Of a DNA stretch of 64,000 nucleotides, positions 40,894-51,600 are shown one piece after another (the first letter of the stretch is position 1; every line of letters starts with the position of its first letter). The stretch spans positions 2,507,900 to 2,571,899 of the forward strand of contig SIJG01000009.1 of the NCBI GenBank assembly GCA_023374025.1, in the 5' to 3' direction. The notes beneath the pieces are model-generated. The model was not told where the DNA came from. It searched no databases and saw nothing but the letters and a program-made list of their open reading frames with translations. Source of the stretch: Heterodera schachtii (taxonomy: Eukaryota; Nematoda; Chromadorea; Rhabditida; Heteroderidae). Made by a program: the position numbers and the translations under genes.

Positions 40894-41656
40894 TTACGCT
40901 AATTTTTGTTTTTTCCATTTGCTTAGGGTTGGTGGAGAGATTTCCAAAAATTCAGCAATTTCTTTGTCACTCAATGAAGGATTTGCTTTCTTCATTTTAT
41001 AATAAATATTCATTTTGCTCATTTTTTCTTCATTTGAATACACATTTCCTCCTAAAAAAAGAATAAATTGATATTATTAATTGAATTAGTTTACTTTTGC
41101 CCATTTCAATGCCAAATTCCTTTTTCCATTTAATGAATGTTTTTTTGCCAATGCCCAATTCTTTCATGAATTGCTTCTGTTTTCCATTTTTGTACGTTCT
41201 TTTAAATTCATTAATTCTTTTAACAAATTCCTGCTTTTTATTTTCATAATAATTCTTTTGATTTATTTTTATTTTTCGGCTTAATCCAAATTTATTTTTC
41301 CATTCGTAAATTTTTCTTCGATTAATTCCTAATTTTTTGGCGATTTTTTGGTCAATTTTATTCCAAATTTTTGGCGAATTTTTTCCTTTTTTCTTAATTC
41401 CTTCCTTTATTGCATGAAATTTATGAACAATTTCGCGTTTGTGCTGGTTATCCATTTGATAGTTGTTCTGATCACTGTCAATGGCATTTTGCGAATTCGA
41501 ATCGTTTTTTTCATTTTCACATCTTTGGCCAAATATTTCGGTAAAAGTTGGCCGGGTTTTTCCATTTTTTTCACACAAATTATTCTCAACTGATAAAGAT
41601 CCGTCGAATGAATTGACTATTAAAAACAATACCAAATTTAAAATATAAATTTTCAT
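40894..41656 (-). CDS. Secreted triple-HTH protein, locus H (two exons)
   Basis: Exons 41656-41095 and 41051-40894 with a 43-nt GT-AG intron (TTTTTTTAG acceptor) give 239 residues. ATTTTTCAG ends just before the ATG. Signal peptide MKIYILNLVLFLIVNSF, FTEIFGQRCENEK block, Asn/Asp/Gln linker; modules IAKKLGINRRKIYEWKNKFG, FMKELGIGKKTFIKWKKEFG and, in exon 2, IAEFLEISPPTLSKWKK. The intron lacks an early in-frame stop, so reading through gives a plausible but wrong C-terminus. Upstream sequence to about 42090 is related to the flanks of D and E, so all three descend from one duplication. Confidence 0.85.
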
Positions 41657-42119
41657 TTTCTGAAAAATAAAATAATAATAATCATAAGAAATTGCTTTAG
41701 CTAATTTATGAAATGGTTACATTTAAAAAAATAAATTCTAAATAATATTAAATATTAATTATTAAAATATTATGTGGTAAATATTTATTATATGATTAGA
41801 ATTATTTAATGTTCGTAAAATATTGAATAAAAAATTATGTAATGGGGATAAATACTAAAATGATTATCCCTCTAGAAAACAGCGGAACCAAAAATTTTAT
41901 GTTTACAAATTTTCTCCGCCCAATGCCAAATAATTATTTATTTTTCAAGAAAACAGTAAACGAAAAATAAAATTTAAAAACAGAAAAATAAACGAAATCA
42001 AAAAAAATAAATAAACAAATTTTACGAATAATGGAACGCGCAAATTTTCAAAATGATCGGGTGAAAGACTTTTCCGCAGATTATTTAACATAAAAGTCCA
42101 AAAACCATGGGTCCAATCC

Positions 42120-42540
42120 GGCATAATTTCTCGAGGTGCGGAAATAGGAAAATAATTTTTGGTTTCATTCGAAAGTGCTTCATGAGTTACGTTTAAAAAT
42201 AAATCGATTGGATCTGAACATCACAATTGAGTCCCAGTGAAAACGAACATTTCAGTACCAATGAAAACGCCCGAGCGAGCAGCGCCCCACTTACTGGCCG
42301 ACGTAGTTTTGGTTTCAAAAAACTTGGTTAATTTGGCGATAATTTTTTTGAAATTTTTGGAGGCTAATAGAGAACTCTTAGGGCTATCGAATGATATCAA
42401 GAATTAAAAATTTAGCTGAGTTTGAGCAAAGTAATTGGTCGTTTACAACAATTTTTTACAAGTCAAACAATTTCAGAACGACCTCATCCAGAGGTCGATA
42501 AAATTGTCCGAATATGATAATTATAGCTTTGCAAAAGGAA
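42120..42540. repeat. Fragment related to the 21918-22868 element
   Basis: Shares GAGTCCCAGTGAAAAC-GACATTTCAGTACC, GCCCCAC-TACTGGCCG and CGAAAG-GCTT-ATGAGTTA-GT words with 22130-22480. Broken and undelimited. Confidence 0.5.
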
Positions 42541-42724
42541 CGATGACATTTCGCCTATTAAGTAAAATCGGACGTTTCGCCTACTGATATTTCGCCTACT
42601 GAAAACATAGGAAAAAGTGCTAAAAAAATTCAAAACATGTACAAAATATGTATAAAAAATCCCGAATATGTAAAAATATGTAAATTAAGTCCCAACTTTG
42701 GTTTGCAAACACAAAAAAAGAAAG

Positions 42725-43504
42725 TGTTTTTTCTCTCTCTCTCTCTCTCTCTCTCTCACTTATTTTCTCGTTTTTCTCTTTGTCTTTCTCTCTCTCTTTC
42801 TTTCTCTTTGTCTCTCACTCTCTCTCTCTTTGTCTCTCTCCTCACTTTCTTCTCTCGCTCTTACTCTTTGTCTTTCTCTCTCTCTTTCTTTCTCCTTGTC
42901 CTCTCTTTCTCTTTCTTCTCTTTGTCGCTCTCTCTCTCTCTTTTCTTTGTCTTTGTCTCCGTCTCTCTCTCTCTCTCTCTCTCTTTGTCTCTTCCTTTCT
43001 TCTCTCTATCGCTCTCTCTCTCTGTTTCTCCTCTCTCTCTCTCTATTTTATCTCTCACTTTCTCGTTGGTTGTCAGGTCTTCCTACTTTATCATATCACT
43101 CTTCCTCTCCCTCTCTTTGGTGTTGTCTGTTCTCCCCCCTCGTCTCTCTCTTTTTTTCTCCTCTCTTTCTCCTCTTTTCCTCTCTTTGTCTCCTCTTCCT
43201 TTCTTTTTTCCCTCTTCCCTTTTCCCTTTCTTTCCTTTTTCTTTCCCTTCTCTTTTTTCTCTCCTTTTTCTTTTCCTTCTTTCTTTTTCCCCTTCCCTCT
43301 CCTCTTGTTTTCTTCTCTCTCTCTCTTTTTTCCTCTCCTTTTCTCTTTTCTCTTTTTTTCCCTCTCCATCCCTCTCTTTTCTTTCTTCCCTCTCTCTCTC
43401 TTATTTCTCTCTCTCTTCTTTGTCTCTCTCTCCTTCTCACTTTCTTTCTTTCGCTTTTTTCTTTCTCTTTCTTCTCTCTTCTTCTTCTTTCTCTATCTCT
43501 CTCT

Positions 43505-43538
<34 letters not shown>

Positions 43539-43690
43539 ACTTTCTTCTCTTGCTTTTACTCTCTACTTCTCTCTCTCTTTCTTTTTCTCTGTCTACTCAC
43601 TCTCTTTGGTCTCCTCTCTTTCTTTCTCACTCTCTCTCTCTATCTCTTCTCTCTTTCTTTTTCTCTCTCACTCATTCTCTCCCCCAGCCT
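42725..43690 (+). repeat. ~960-bp CT-rich polypyrimidine tract
   Basis: The plus strand is almost pure C and T: (CT)n runs broken by TTTGT, TTTCTTT and CCC variants, with rare G or A. It interrupts a MITE-type context (TTTGCAAACACAAAAAAAGAAAGTG just before). All frames are open because pyrimidine triplets cannot form stops, so the Ser/Leu/Phe-rich ORFs are not genes. Confidence 0.9.
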
Positions 43691-43699
43691 TTTTCAAAA

Positions 43700-44474
43700 A
43701 AAATTTTTACGTGAAAAATTCCCGCTCATTCAAACCTTTTACAAAGCCGGACAGACATACTTTCACCAATTATATATAGGAAGGATTATAAAATGAAGAA
43801 AGAAAATTCTTCTTCAAGTCAATAAAGAAATGATGTATTTTTGAAAATCTCTCTCTAAATCGAAAAACGGCCTAATGGAAAACCGGGGGTACTGGTTTTT
43901 TGGTTTAAAAAAAAAACACAACCTCCGGGATTTATCGAATTTTTTAAATTGAGTAATAGTATAGACTTCGCCACTAGAAATATTTATTTTCACCAGAATT
44001 AAGTTAATTTAAAGACGGATTTGCTTGCCTTCTTCATTTAATATTTCCTTTTTTCATCAGGAATGAAACCTTTAAAATCACCAAAATAAACAATTTTAAA
44101 GCATTGGTTAAAATGAAATTTAAAATGATTACGGAGCTGGTCAAAATGGGTGAATTTTCTTTTACCAATGAATGAATTTTTATTGCTAATGCTTATTCAT
44201 TCGGAAATTAATGCTCTTTTGTTTCTATGGATGAAAAAAAAAATTTCTTTTAATAATTTTCTTCTTTGTAATCAATTTAGCAGTAGAAATCAAAAGTTTA
44301 CCAACCATTTTTAATGTCTTATGAATAAATAAATGCATCAATTTAAAATTAATAATTTAAAAAAAAAGATATCAAATCATTTATATTTCTATTATTATTA
44401 TATTATTATTATTATTATATTAATAAAAACCATAAAATTGTATTTAAAATAATAATAATTTTATTTTTAAGAAG
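43700..44474. other. AT-rich intergenic upstream of HTH locus I
   Basis: No gene seen. It ends TTTTATTTTTAAG-AAG before the locus I start, a trans-splice-like acceptor. Confidence 0.4.
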
Positions 44475-45017
44475 ATGGAATTTTATTTAATCATTCTGTT
44501 ATTATTCATAATTAATTTAACCGATAAAACTTTATCAGTTGATTGTAATTTGTGTGCAAAGAATGGAAAACTTCGGCAAACATTTGACGAACTCTTTGGC
44601 CAAAAATGGGAAAATGAAAAAATGAAAGAAAATGAAACTGATCAAAACCTAAATTATGAGCGAAATAAATTAATTGATCTTAATGACCAATTAGATGATC
44701 AGCAAAAACGCAAAATTATTCATAAATTTCACTTAATAAAAGAAAGAATTAATATGACGAGAAAAAATTCTTCTAAATTTCGGACTAAAATTGAGCAAAA
44801 AATTGCCGAAAAATTGGGAATTAACCGAACAAAAATTTACGAATGGAAAAACGAATTTGGAATTAATAAAACAAATTTTTATGAAAAGAAAAAGCAGGAA
44901 TTTATTAATCGAGTTGACGCTCAAAAAGTGTTTTTCGGAAGCGAACCAATTTTTTGCATCATTTTTTTAACATTAAACTTCAGAAAAAATTTAATGAATA
45001 TTTTAAAAAAAATATAG
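44475..45017 (+). pseudogene. Secreted triple-HTH family, locus I (3'-truncated)
   Basis: Open from the signal peptide (MEFYLIILLLFIINLTD) through the FDELFGQKWENEKM block, the linker and module 1 (IAEKLGINRTKIYEWKNEFG) into the start of module 2 (KKKQEFINRVDA, to about 44921). Then the sequence changes to AAAAAGTGTTTTTCGGAAGCGAACCAA, unrelated to the family, and a 31-residue alien tail. Modules 2 and 3 are lost. A one-module secreted product of 180 residues could still be made. Confidence 0.75.
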
Positions 45018-45076
45018 AATTTTTTATTTATCTTAAAAAAAAATTTTTTTTTCTAAATTATTTTATTGTCTTCAAA

Positions 45077-45668
45077 TCAGGGCTGGACGCAATTACGGAT
45101 TACGGATTACGGAAATTACGGCCTTTTTGGAGTTACGGATTACGGATTACGGGTTACGGATTTTTGGGATTTTTCCGTAATTTTGATCCGTAACTGGCTT
45201 TTTTGGATTATTTTTCGAGACGATTTCTTGTAAGATTATTTTTTATAAAATGAATTTTTTTTTCTTTTTTATTAAAAGGCTACCCATATTTCGATTTCAT
45301 CTGACTTATTCTTGGTAATTTGTAGTATTATTAACATACATAAAAGGGGACGGGATGCCTAGCGAAGTGGAAAAGATGAAATGCCTAAAAATTTGGCTAT
45401 TTTTTAACAAAATTCGTTTAAAAATTCTGATAATTTTCCTCGGCGGTGCTTATCGGCACCGCCCACCCCAAAAACTCCTAATTATTTTTAAATATTAGTT
45501 CCTAATCTTAGTCATTTTGACAAAATCTTTAGCAAATTGCATAAAATTTTCAAANAGTTTTTTATACATATTTCTTACATATTTAGGATTTTTCTTACTT
45601 ATTTATGTACATATTTTGACCGCTTTTTGTACATATTTTTGGCAGCCCTATTAATAATTCAATAATCG
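45077..45668. mobile_element. hAT-like element debris, ATTACGG words
   Basis: Starts CAGGGCTGGACGC with repeated GGATTACGGATTACGG, carries a copy of the GC-rich hairpin (45441-45463) and ends in TACATATTT words and GGCAGCCCTA near 45650. Probably two overlapping elements. An ambiguous base (n) is at 45555. Confidence 0.4.
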
Positions 45669-45669
45669 T

Positions 45670-48600
45670 TTAGCTTTTTTTACTTTGTTCGTCACTTTTT
45701 GGTGTTTCGTTCTGTTGCTGTCCTTTTCCTTTTGCTGCTAACAAATGAAAAATAATTAAATTTTAATAAATAATTTAATAATTTAATTAATTCAATTTTT
45801 ACCTTTTTGCGTTTGTTTTTGTTTTCCCGTTTTAATTATTTCTTTCCCTTTCGGCTCAAATTTCCTTTTGTGACTTTCACTTAACAAATTATTGCCAATT
45901 TCAGTGCCATCGCCAATTAAATCGGACATTCGTTTTTTGTTTATTTCAATTTCTAAATTTTAGGAAAAATGCGAAAGTTGCAACAATTTCATTACATTAT
46001 TTATGGGTTTTTGGTAATACATTCGTTTTAATCTTATGAATTTGATGGAAATTTTTTTTAAATTAAAATTTAAATCATTAAGAAATTAAAAAAGGCTGGT
46101 TAATGAGATCAGATCGAAATTTTGTGCTAATAAGTAGAGATCGACTAAAAAGGCACCAAAAATCGCGAAAAAGGCACTATAAACGCACGAAAAAATTGAA
46201 AAAAAGGCATGAAAAGGCACGAAAATCCCGAAAAAGGCATGAAAAAAGGCATTTAAAAATTTTTTATTAAGGATTTTTAGGGAGCAAAACACAAACTTAA
46301 ATGTTTTTCGAATAAGAAAATTTTTAAACCTAAAATTTTTTATCAAGAAAAAATGAATTTTGGCGATCAATTTTTGAGAAAATTTTTTAATTCTTAGGGG
46401 TGTATTTTCTGAAAATTTTGCAATTCTTAGGGGGTGTATTTTCTGAAAAATTTTCAAGTCATTTCTTAGGGGTGATTTCCCGGTTTTATTGCATTTTTTA
46501 TGGGATTTTTCGGAGAAAAAAGCCAAAAAAGGCACCAAAATGGCAAAATGCCCAAAAAGGCATTTAAGGCACGAAAATCCCAAAATAGGCAAAAAAAAAA
46601 AAGGCATAATAAAAGTCAACGTAGAAGCCTCAAAACAAGTGGAAAATATGTTATTTATGCTTAATATATCGAAACTAGTGCGCAGAAAAAAGGCATATGC
46701 CTCAAAAGTCGGTCTCTACTAATAACAAATAAAATGAAAATCCACTAAAATATGTATTTCTTTTTTTAGTGATAAAAAATGATGAAAAATAAATTTAAAT
46801 AATTTTTTAATCCCTGTCCCGAGCCGGAGGTTCACGGCAATCCTTCTGCGGGCACAAACCGATAACAGGAGTTTAGCCAGGGGCTGAGTCAGATTTTGAG
46901 TCCCGGACCCCGTTCCATTTTTAATCCCGGGTCTCGCGCTCCATTTAATTTGGATCCTAATCCCAAACTCCGTTTTTTGGATTTTCCAGGGCACTCTTTG
47001 TGCCATTTTCTCTCCGCTTGTAACATAATGCGCACTTTTCAGCTTGTCCCTGAATGCTTTGTTGTTCAGCAACTTCCCAACAATTTGTTCGTGCATTGCC
47101 TTAAGTGCCGTTCCGTCGTCAATTTGTTTGTCCGTCGGCATTTTTTCCCCTCCATTTTCATTCTGTGCCATAAAAAGTGCCACTTCTTTCTGGGCGGTGA
47201 ATATAAGTGAGAACATATAGCTTTTGGCTTGAGACGGGTAATTTATCGGTGCTTCTAAGTTTTCCACATAAATTTCAATTTGTTTAATGCGCTTGTCGAT
47301 TGAATTCTTTAATTGTTCATTTAGAATGTGGTCATCAAAAGAGTGAAACCTAAAAAGGAAGAGGAGCTAAAAAATGCTTCGTAATTTTCTTTAAGCATTC
47401 GATTGAGTATAGCCTTTATAAAAAATCTATTGGTTGGATGTGTGAAAAGGGATAAAGCCGAATTTTATTAAATTTAATTTAATTTAAAATGTTATCCATT
47501 TCAATTACTCAAAATTACCATTGACAATATGCGAGAATGTCGAGTAAAAATTGGGCGAGTTTCCAAACTTTTTTCTCATTTTTGGAGTCCAAAAAGTCAA
47601 TGTAATATTTAAGTTGTTTCTCCTCAATTTGTTTCGCAGTCAGCTCTTAATTTGAATTTTTACGAATTTTTTGTTTAAAATTATTTTTAAAATGATAATT
47701 TTAAATTTACAACAAAATTCACCATAATCAATTTCAATTATTTGACTGTCATAAACAGGGTAGCCAGATCTGAGGCTTTAGCCTCATTTTGTGGTTTTTT
47801 GATAGGTCAATGACTAAATTTTCAAAATGAGGCTTTGAGCCTTTTTGTGGTTTTTCGAGAAATTTTGAGGCTTTTTGAGGCTTTTGGGGAAAATCGTCAG
47901 AATCTGTTAAATTTTATCATAATGTTTGACAATAATTTAATAATTTAGGGTTTTTAAAAAGTGTCAAAACGAAAATCTCACCCAAATTTTCCAAAAAATT
48001 TTGTTAAATTTTTCATTAAAACCAAAAAATAAACAATTTTTTTCCAAAAATTCACAAAATAGAATTTTTTTCAATGAAAATCTGCTAAAAATATGGTCAA
48101 ATTCTTAATTTTCTCCCGGCGGTGCCTATCGGCACCGCTGTCCCCCCTTTGTTCCCCGAAAGTTTTTGGAAAAAGCGCCGCAAAAAAAAGCACTTCGATT
48201 TTTCATGCTCAGAATCCCACAAAATGCTTATTTCAAACAAAAAATTACCCAAATTGAACACGGAAAATCAAAAATATAACATTTGAACATTTTAAGCGTG
48301 TTTTGAATAATTTTTGTAGAAATGAGGCTTTTTGACCCAAAATGAGGCTTTTTTGCATGCCAAATGAGGCTTTTGAAAAATTTAATCTGGCTACCCTGGT
48401 CATAAATAAAGCATTTAAATTAGACAAACCATTTCGTAGTAATTCTCTCAATGATGGAAATTTGTCCATTAATTGTTCATATTCCATTATTATTTCTTGA
48501 TCACTTCTTGCATTATCCTTACTGAACATTGTTTGTGCCAAAAACATTCTCAACTGTCTTTTGCTTTCTTTGTTCGCATTTCGAAAATGATCACTGAACG

Positions 48601-51600
48601 CATTCGACGAACGCATCAATTGCAAAACGTTAATGACGTGGTCTCCAAATGGGTTTAGGTAATTAGTTGGGTTCAATTGGGATTAAATGATTAATTCCGG
48701 AGTTTTTATTTTTTTATTTTTGAAAAACAAAAAATTCCGAGCCAATCACATGGATTAGGCCGAGGATTGGAATTGGGCGGGGGGGGGGAGCCTCTTTCGA
48801 AACTCAAAAAAGGCAATTATAAATTTGGATTGAAATTATTTCTCTATTCATCATTAAAATGCTTTTTGTAATTTTTTTAAAAATTTATTTTCTGGCAAAA
48901 AAATAAATTTTTTTTTTCAAATAAAAACGAAAAATACACCCCTAAGAATCGACCTGAAAATTTCTGAAAAAGCACCCCTAAGAAATTAAAATTTTCTCAA
49001 AAATTCATCTCCAAAATTTATTTATTTATTTTTTTGACAAGAATTATTGAATTTAATCTCAATGCAAATTTGGCCTAATTTTTTTTCTTTTTTGAACAAA
49101 TGTTGTCATACATATTACATGCCTAAATTTGAAACTTTTTTGCAACTATTTTCCCATTTTTAGCAACTATTTTTGGGGTTTTTTAGAACCTAAAAATTCG
49201 TAGCCCTAATTATTATCGTATGTGTAGATTTCTAAGTGATTAAATGTAATTATCGGTACTGGTGTGTCCATTTCACTGGGACTCAATTGTCCCGGTGCTC
49301 AGATGGAACCGTTTCGACTTCAACCTGTGTTTTTCGACTTACAGTTAGCTCATCAAAGTCTCTTAAAAACCCCACATAAGTAGTGAGATCCCTAATAAAA
49401 TGTACCTAGGCTTTCAGCAAATGTCCGGAAGTGCTTTACGTGTAAGGTATTTAAATAAAAAATATAAAATAGCGAAAATTAGGGCAGCGAAGGGACTTTG
49501 ATGAGTAAGGCTTACATTTTTAGGCAAATGCCTAAAATTTTTGCGCACTTACGCATGCATAGATAAGCACGAAAAAAGCATTTTCCGCTTGGTCTGGGAT
49601 GTCTACGATGACTTTTATAATGCCTATTTTTGCCTATTTCTGGGTTTTTGTACTTAATGCCTAAATGCCTATTTTTATGCCTATTTCGCCATTTTTGGCG
49701 CCTTTTCAGGATTTTCGAAAAAATTCTTAACAAAAAGAAACTTACACCCCTAAGAATCGACCCGAAAAAATTTCAGAAAATACACCCCTAACAAAGGAGA
49801 GGTACCCAAGTGACCGTGGGACTTCCGAATGAAACTTTCAGGATAGGTAGATTACCCCCCTTTTGTATTATAAAATTTTTTTTATTTTTGCTAAATGAAG
49901 CTTCTGGCCGAGATATGAAGCTTTTCCTTTTTGCCTTATCAATATCATTTACAAAGAATGTGAAGCCAGTTGAACGTCTATGGCCCAGTGGTTGTGCCTT
50001 CCATTTCATTTTTCTTCTTCTAAAGTTCAATTCCTCCACCCTGCAAATAATTGTTTTGGTTCTTTTTCCTATCCAAATATTTTTAAACATTTTTAACATT
50101 ACTAATTTTGGTCTTAATATTTTTTAAATTTATATTTTATATGATAGAATAAAATTTTGTCTATTTACAGAAAAAGGATTAGAAAATTCTTTTCGTTGGT
50201 CTTGATAAGGCAAAAAGGAAAAGCTTCATATCTCGGCCAGAAGCTTCATTTAGCAAAAATAAAAAAAAATTTATAATACAAAAGGGGGGTAATCTACCTA
50301 CCCTGAAAGTTTCATTCGGAAGTCCCACGGTCACTTGGGTACCTCTCCTTTGTAAGAATTGAAAATTTTTTCACAGAAATTGATCCGCAAAATTTAATTA
50401 TTTTTTCTTAATAAAAATTTTTGTTTAAAAAATGTCCTTTTTCGAAAAACTTTAAAACAATTGAAATATAAGCAAAATTAAGATTTTTGATTAAGTTTTT
50501 ACGTGATTTACTACCTAAAAAGCATTAATAACAAAAAAAATTTTGCCTATTTTTGTGCCTATTCGGGGATTTTTGTGCCTATTTAATGTCTATTTTGAGA
50601 TTTTTTTATGCCTTTTTAGGTGCCTATTTTGCGATTTTTTGTGCCTAAAAATGGAAGCCCTATTGATGAGAAAAGAGACCAAAAACATCGAGAAATTCCA
50701 TCAGAGAAACTCTCGGACTGTTTTTTTTTTGTGTACCTTCAATGATTTCGTTTCGCATTGCCTCGATTGTTTGGGCGTCCCCATTTTTAATTTCGATTGC
50801 CTTTTTTTCGCCATTTTCTTCCGTTCCGCCGATGGCAATGATTTCGTTGTACAGTTTGGCCATTCTGTACCACGTGTCGTGGCAATATGCCAATGGGAAA
50901 CGGTTGTCGATTTCATTTAGCGAAAAGAATTTTTGTGATCGTTCATTCAAAAATTCGTTGTCCTTTTCCGAAATGTTTCCACCCGCCTTTTTGTGCCGAT
51001 AGAATGCCCCTAAAATGTGCCAAATTCGTCCCAAATAAATGCGCATGTCCAAAATCTGTTTCTTGATGGAAGCCATTTGGTCATTTTTGAAAATTATTTC
51101 CATGTAAGCTTCGGCCAGATATTGATCATCAACAATTTCTAAATTAAAAATTCAAACCAAAGTAAGAAATTAATGATTGAAGGGAATTTAAAAGTAAAAT
51201 GTCAATTATAAGCCAATAAATATTTGACCCCTTTTTTTTTTGGTTTACTACAAATTGTTTTAAATTCAAATGGCCTTGTCTTGCTTGGCCAACAGATATT
51301 CTGTCCATTTCACAAGACCTTTCTGTTTTTCACTCAAGAAGCAATTTTCTGCCCTTATTTTTTAATTTAATAAACTTTAGGTGCCAATAATAATTTTATG
51401 TTTCCATTTTAATAATTTTTTAGTGAAATTTAAAAAAATTGCCAGGTGCAAAATTTGCCGGCGCATATATTTCCAAATGATCAACAAAAATGCCAATTAA
51501 AAGCTGATTAATCATCCTTTTTATGCGCCCCAAAATTTCAGCCGAATTGGCATTGACATGGAGCAAACGAAGTTGGAAGACAAAGTTCGACTCATTTGGC

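Noticed and set aside
42637..43796. Three overlapping Ser/Leu/Phe-rich ORFs of 338-380 codons, and Glu/Lys/Arg-rich ORFs on the other strand
   Set aside because: They come from the CT-rich tract, where stop codons cannot form. All three frames are open, so openness is no evidence of coding.
46086..46619. 177-codon Phe-rich minus-strand ORF
   Set aside because: It covers the AAGGCAC-word MITE; the HAFFGIFVPFHAFF pattern is translated repeat words.
46719..47035. C-terminal extension of the exon at 47349-47036
   Set aside because: The extension enters GC-rich repeat-like sequence. The donor AAAA-GTGCGC at 47036 keeps phase with the exon at 45952.
48245..48429. C-terminal extension of the exon near 48430 into LNALFMTRVARLNF...
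   Set aside because: It runs into the inverted terminus of the hAT MITE. The phase-consistent donor at 48430 joins to the exon at 47645.
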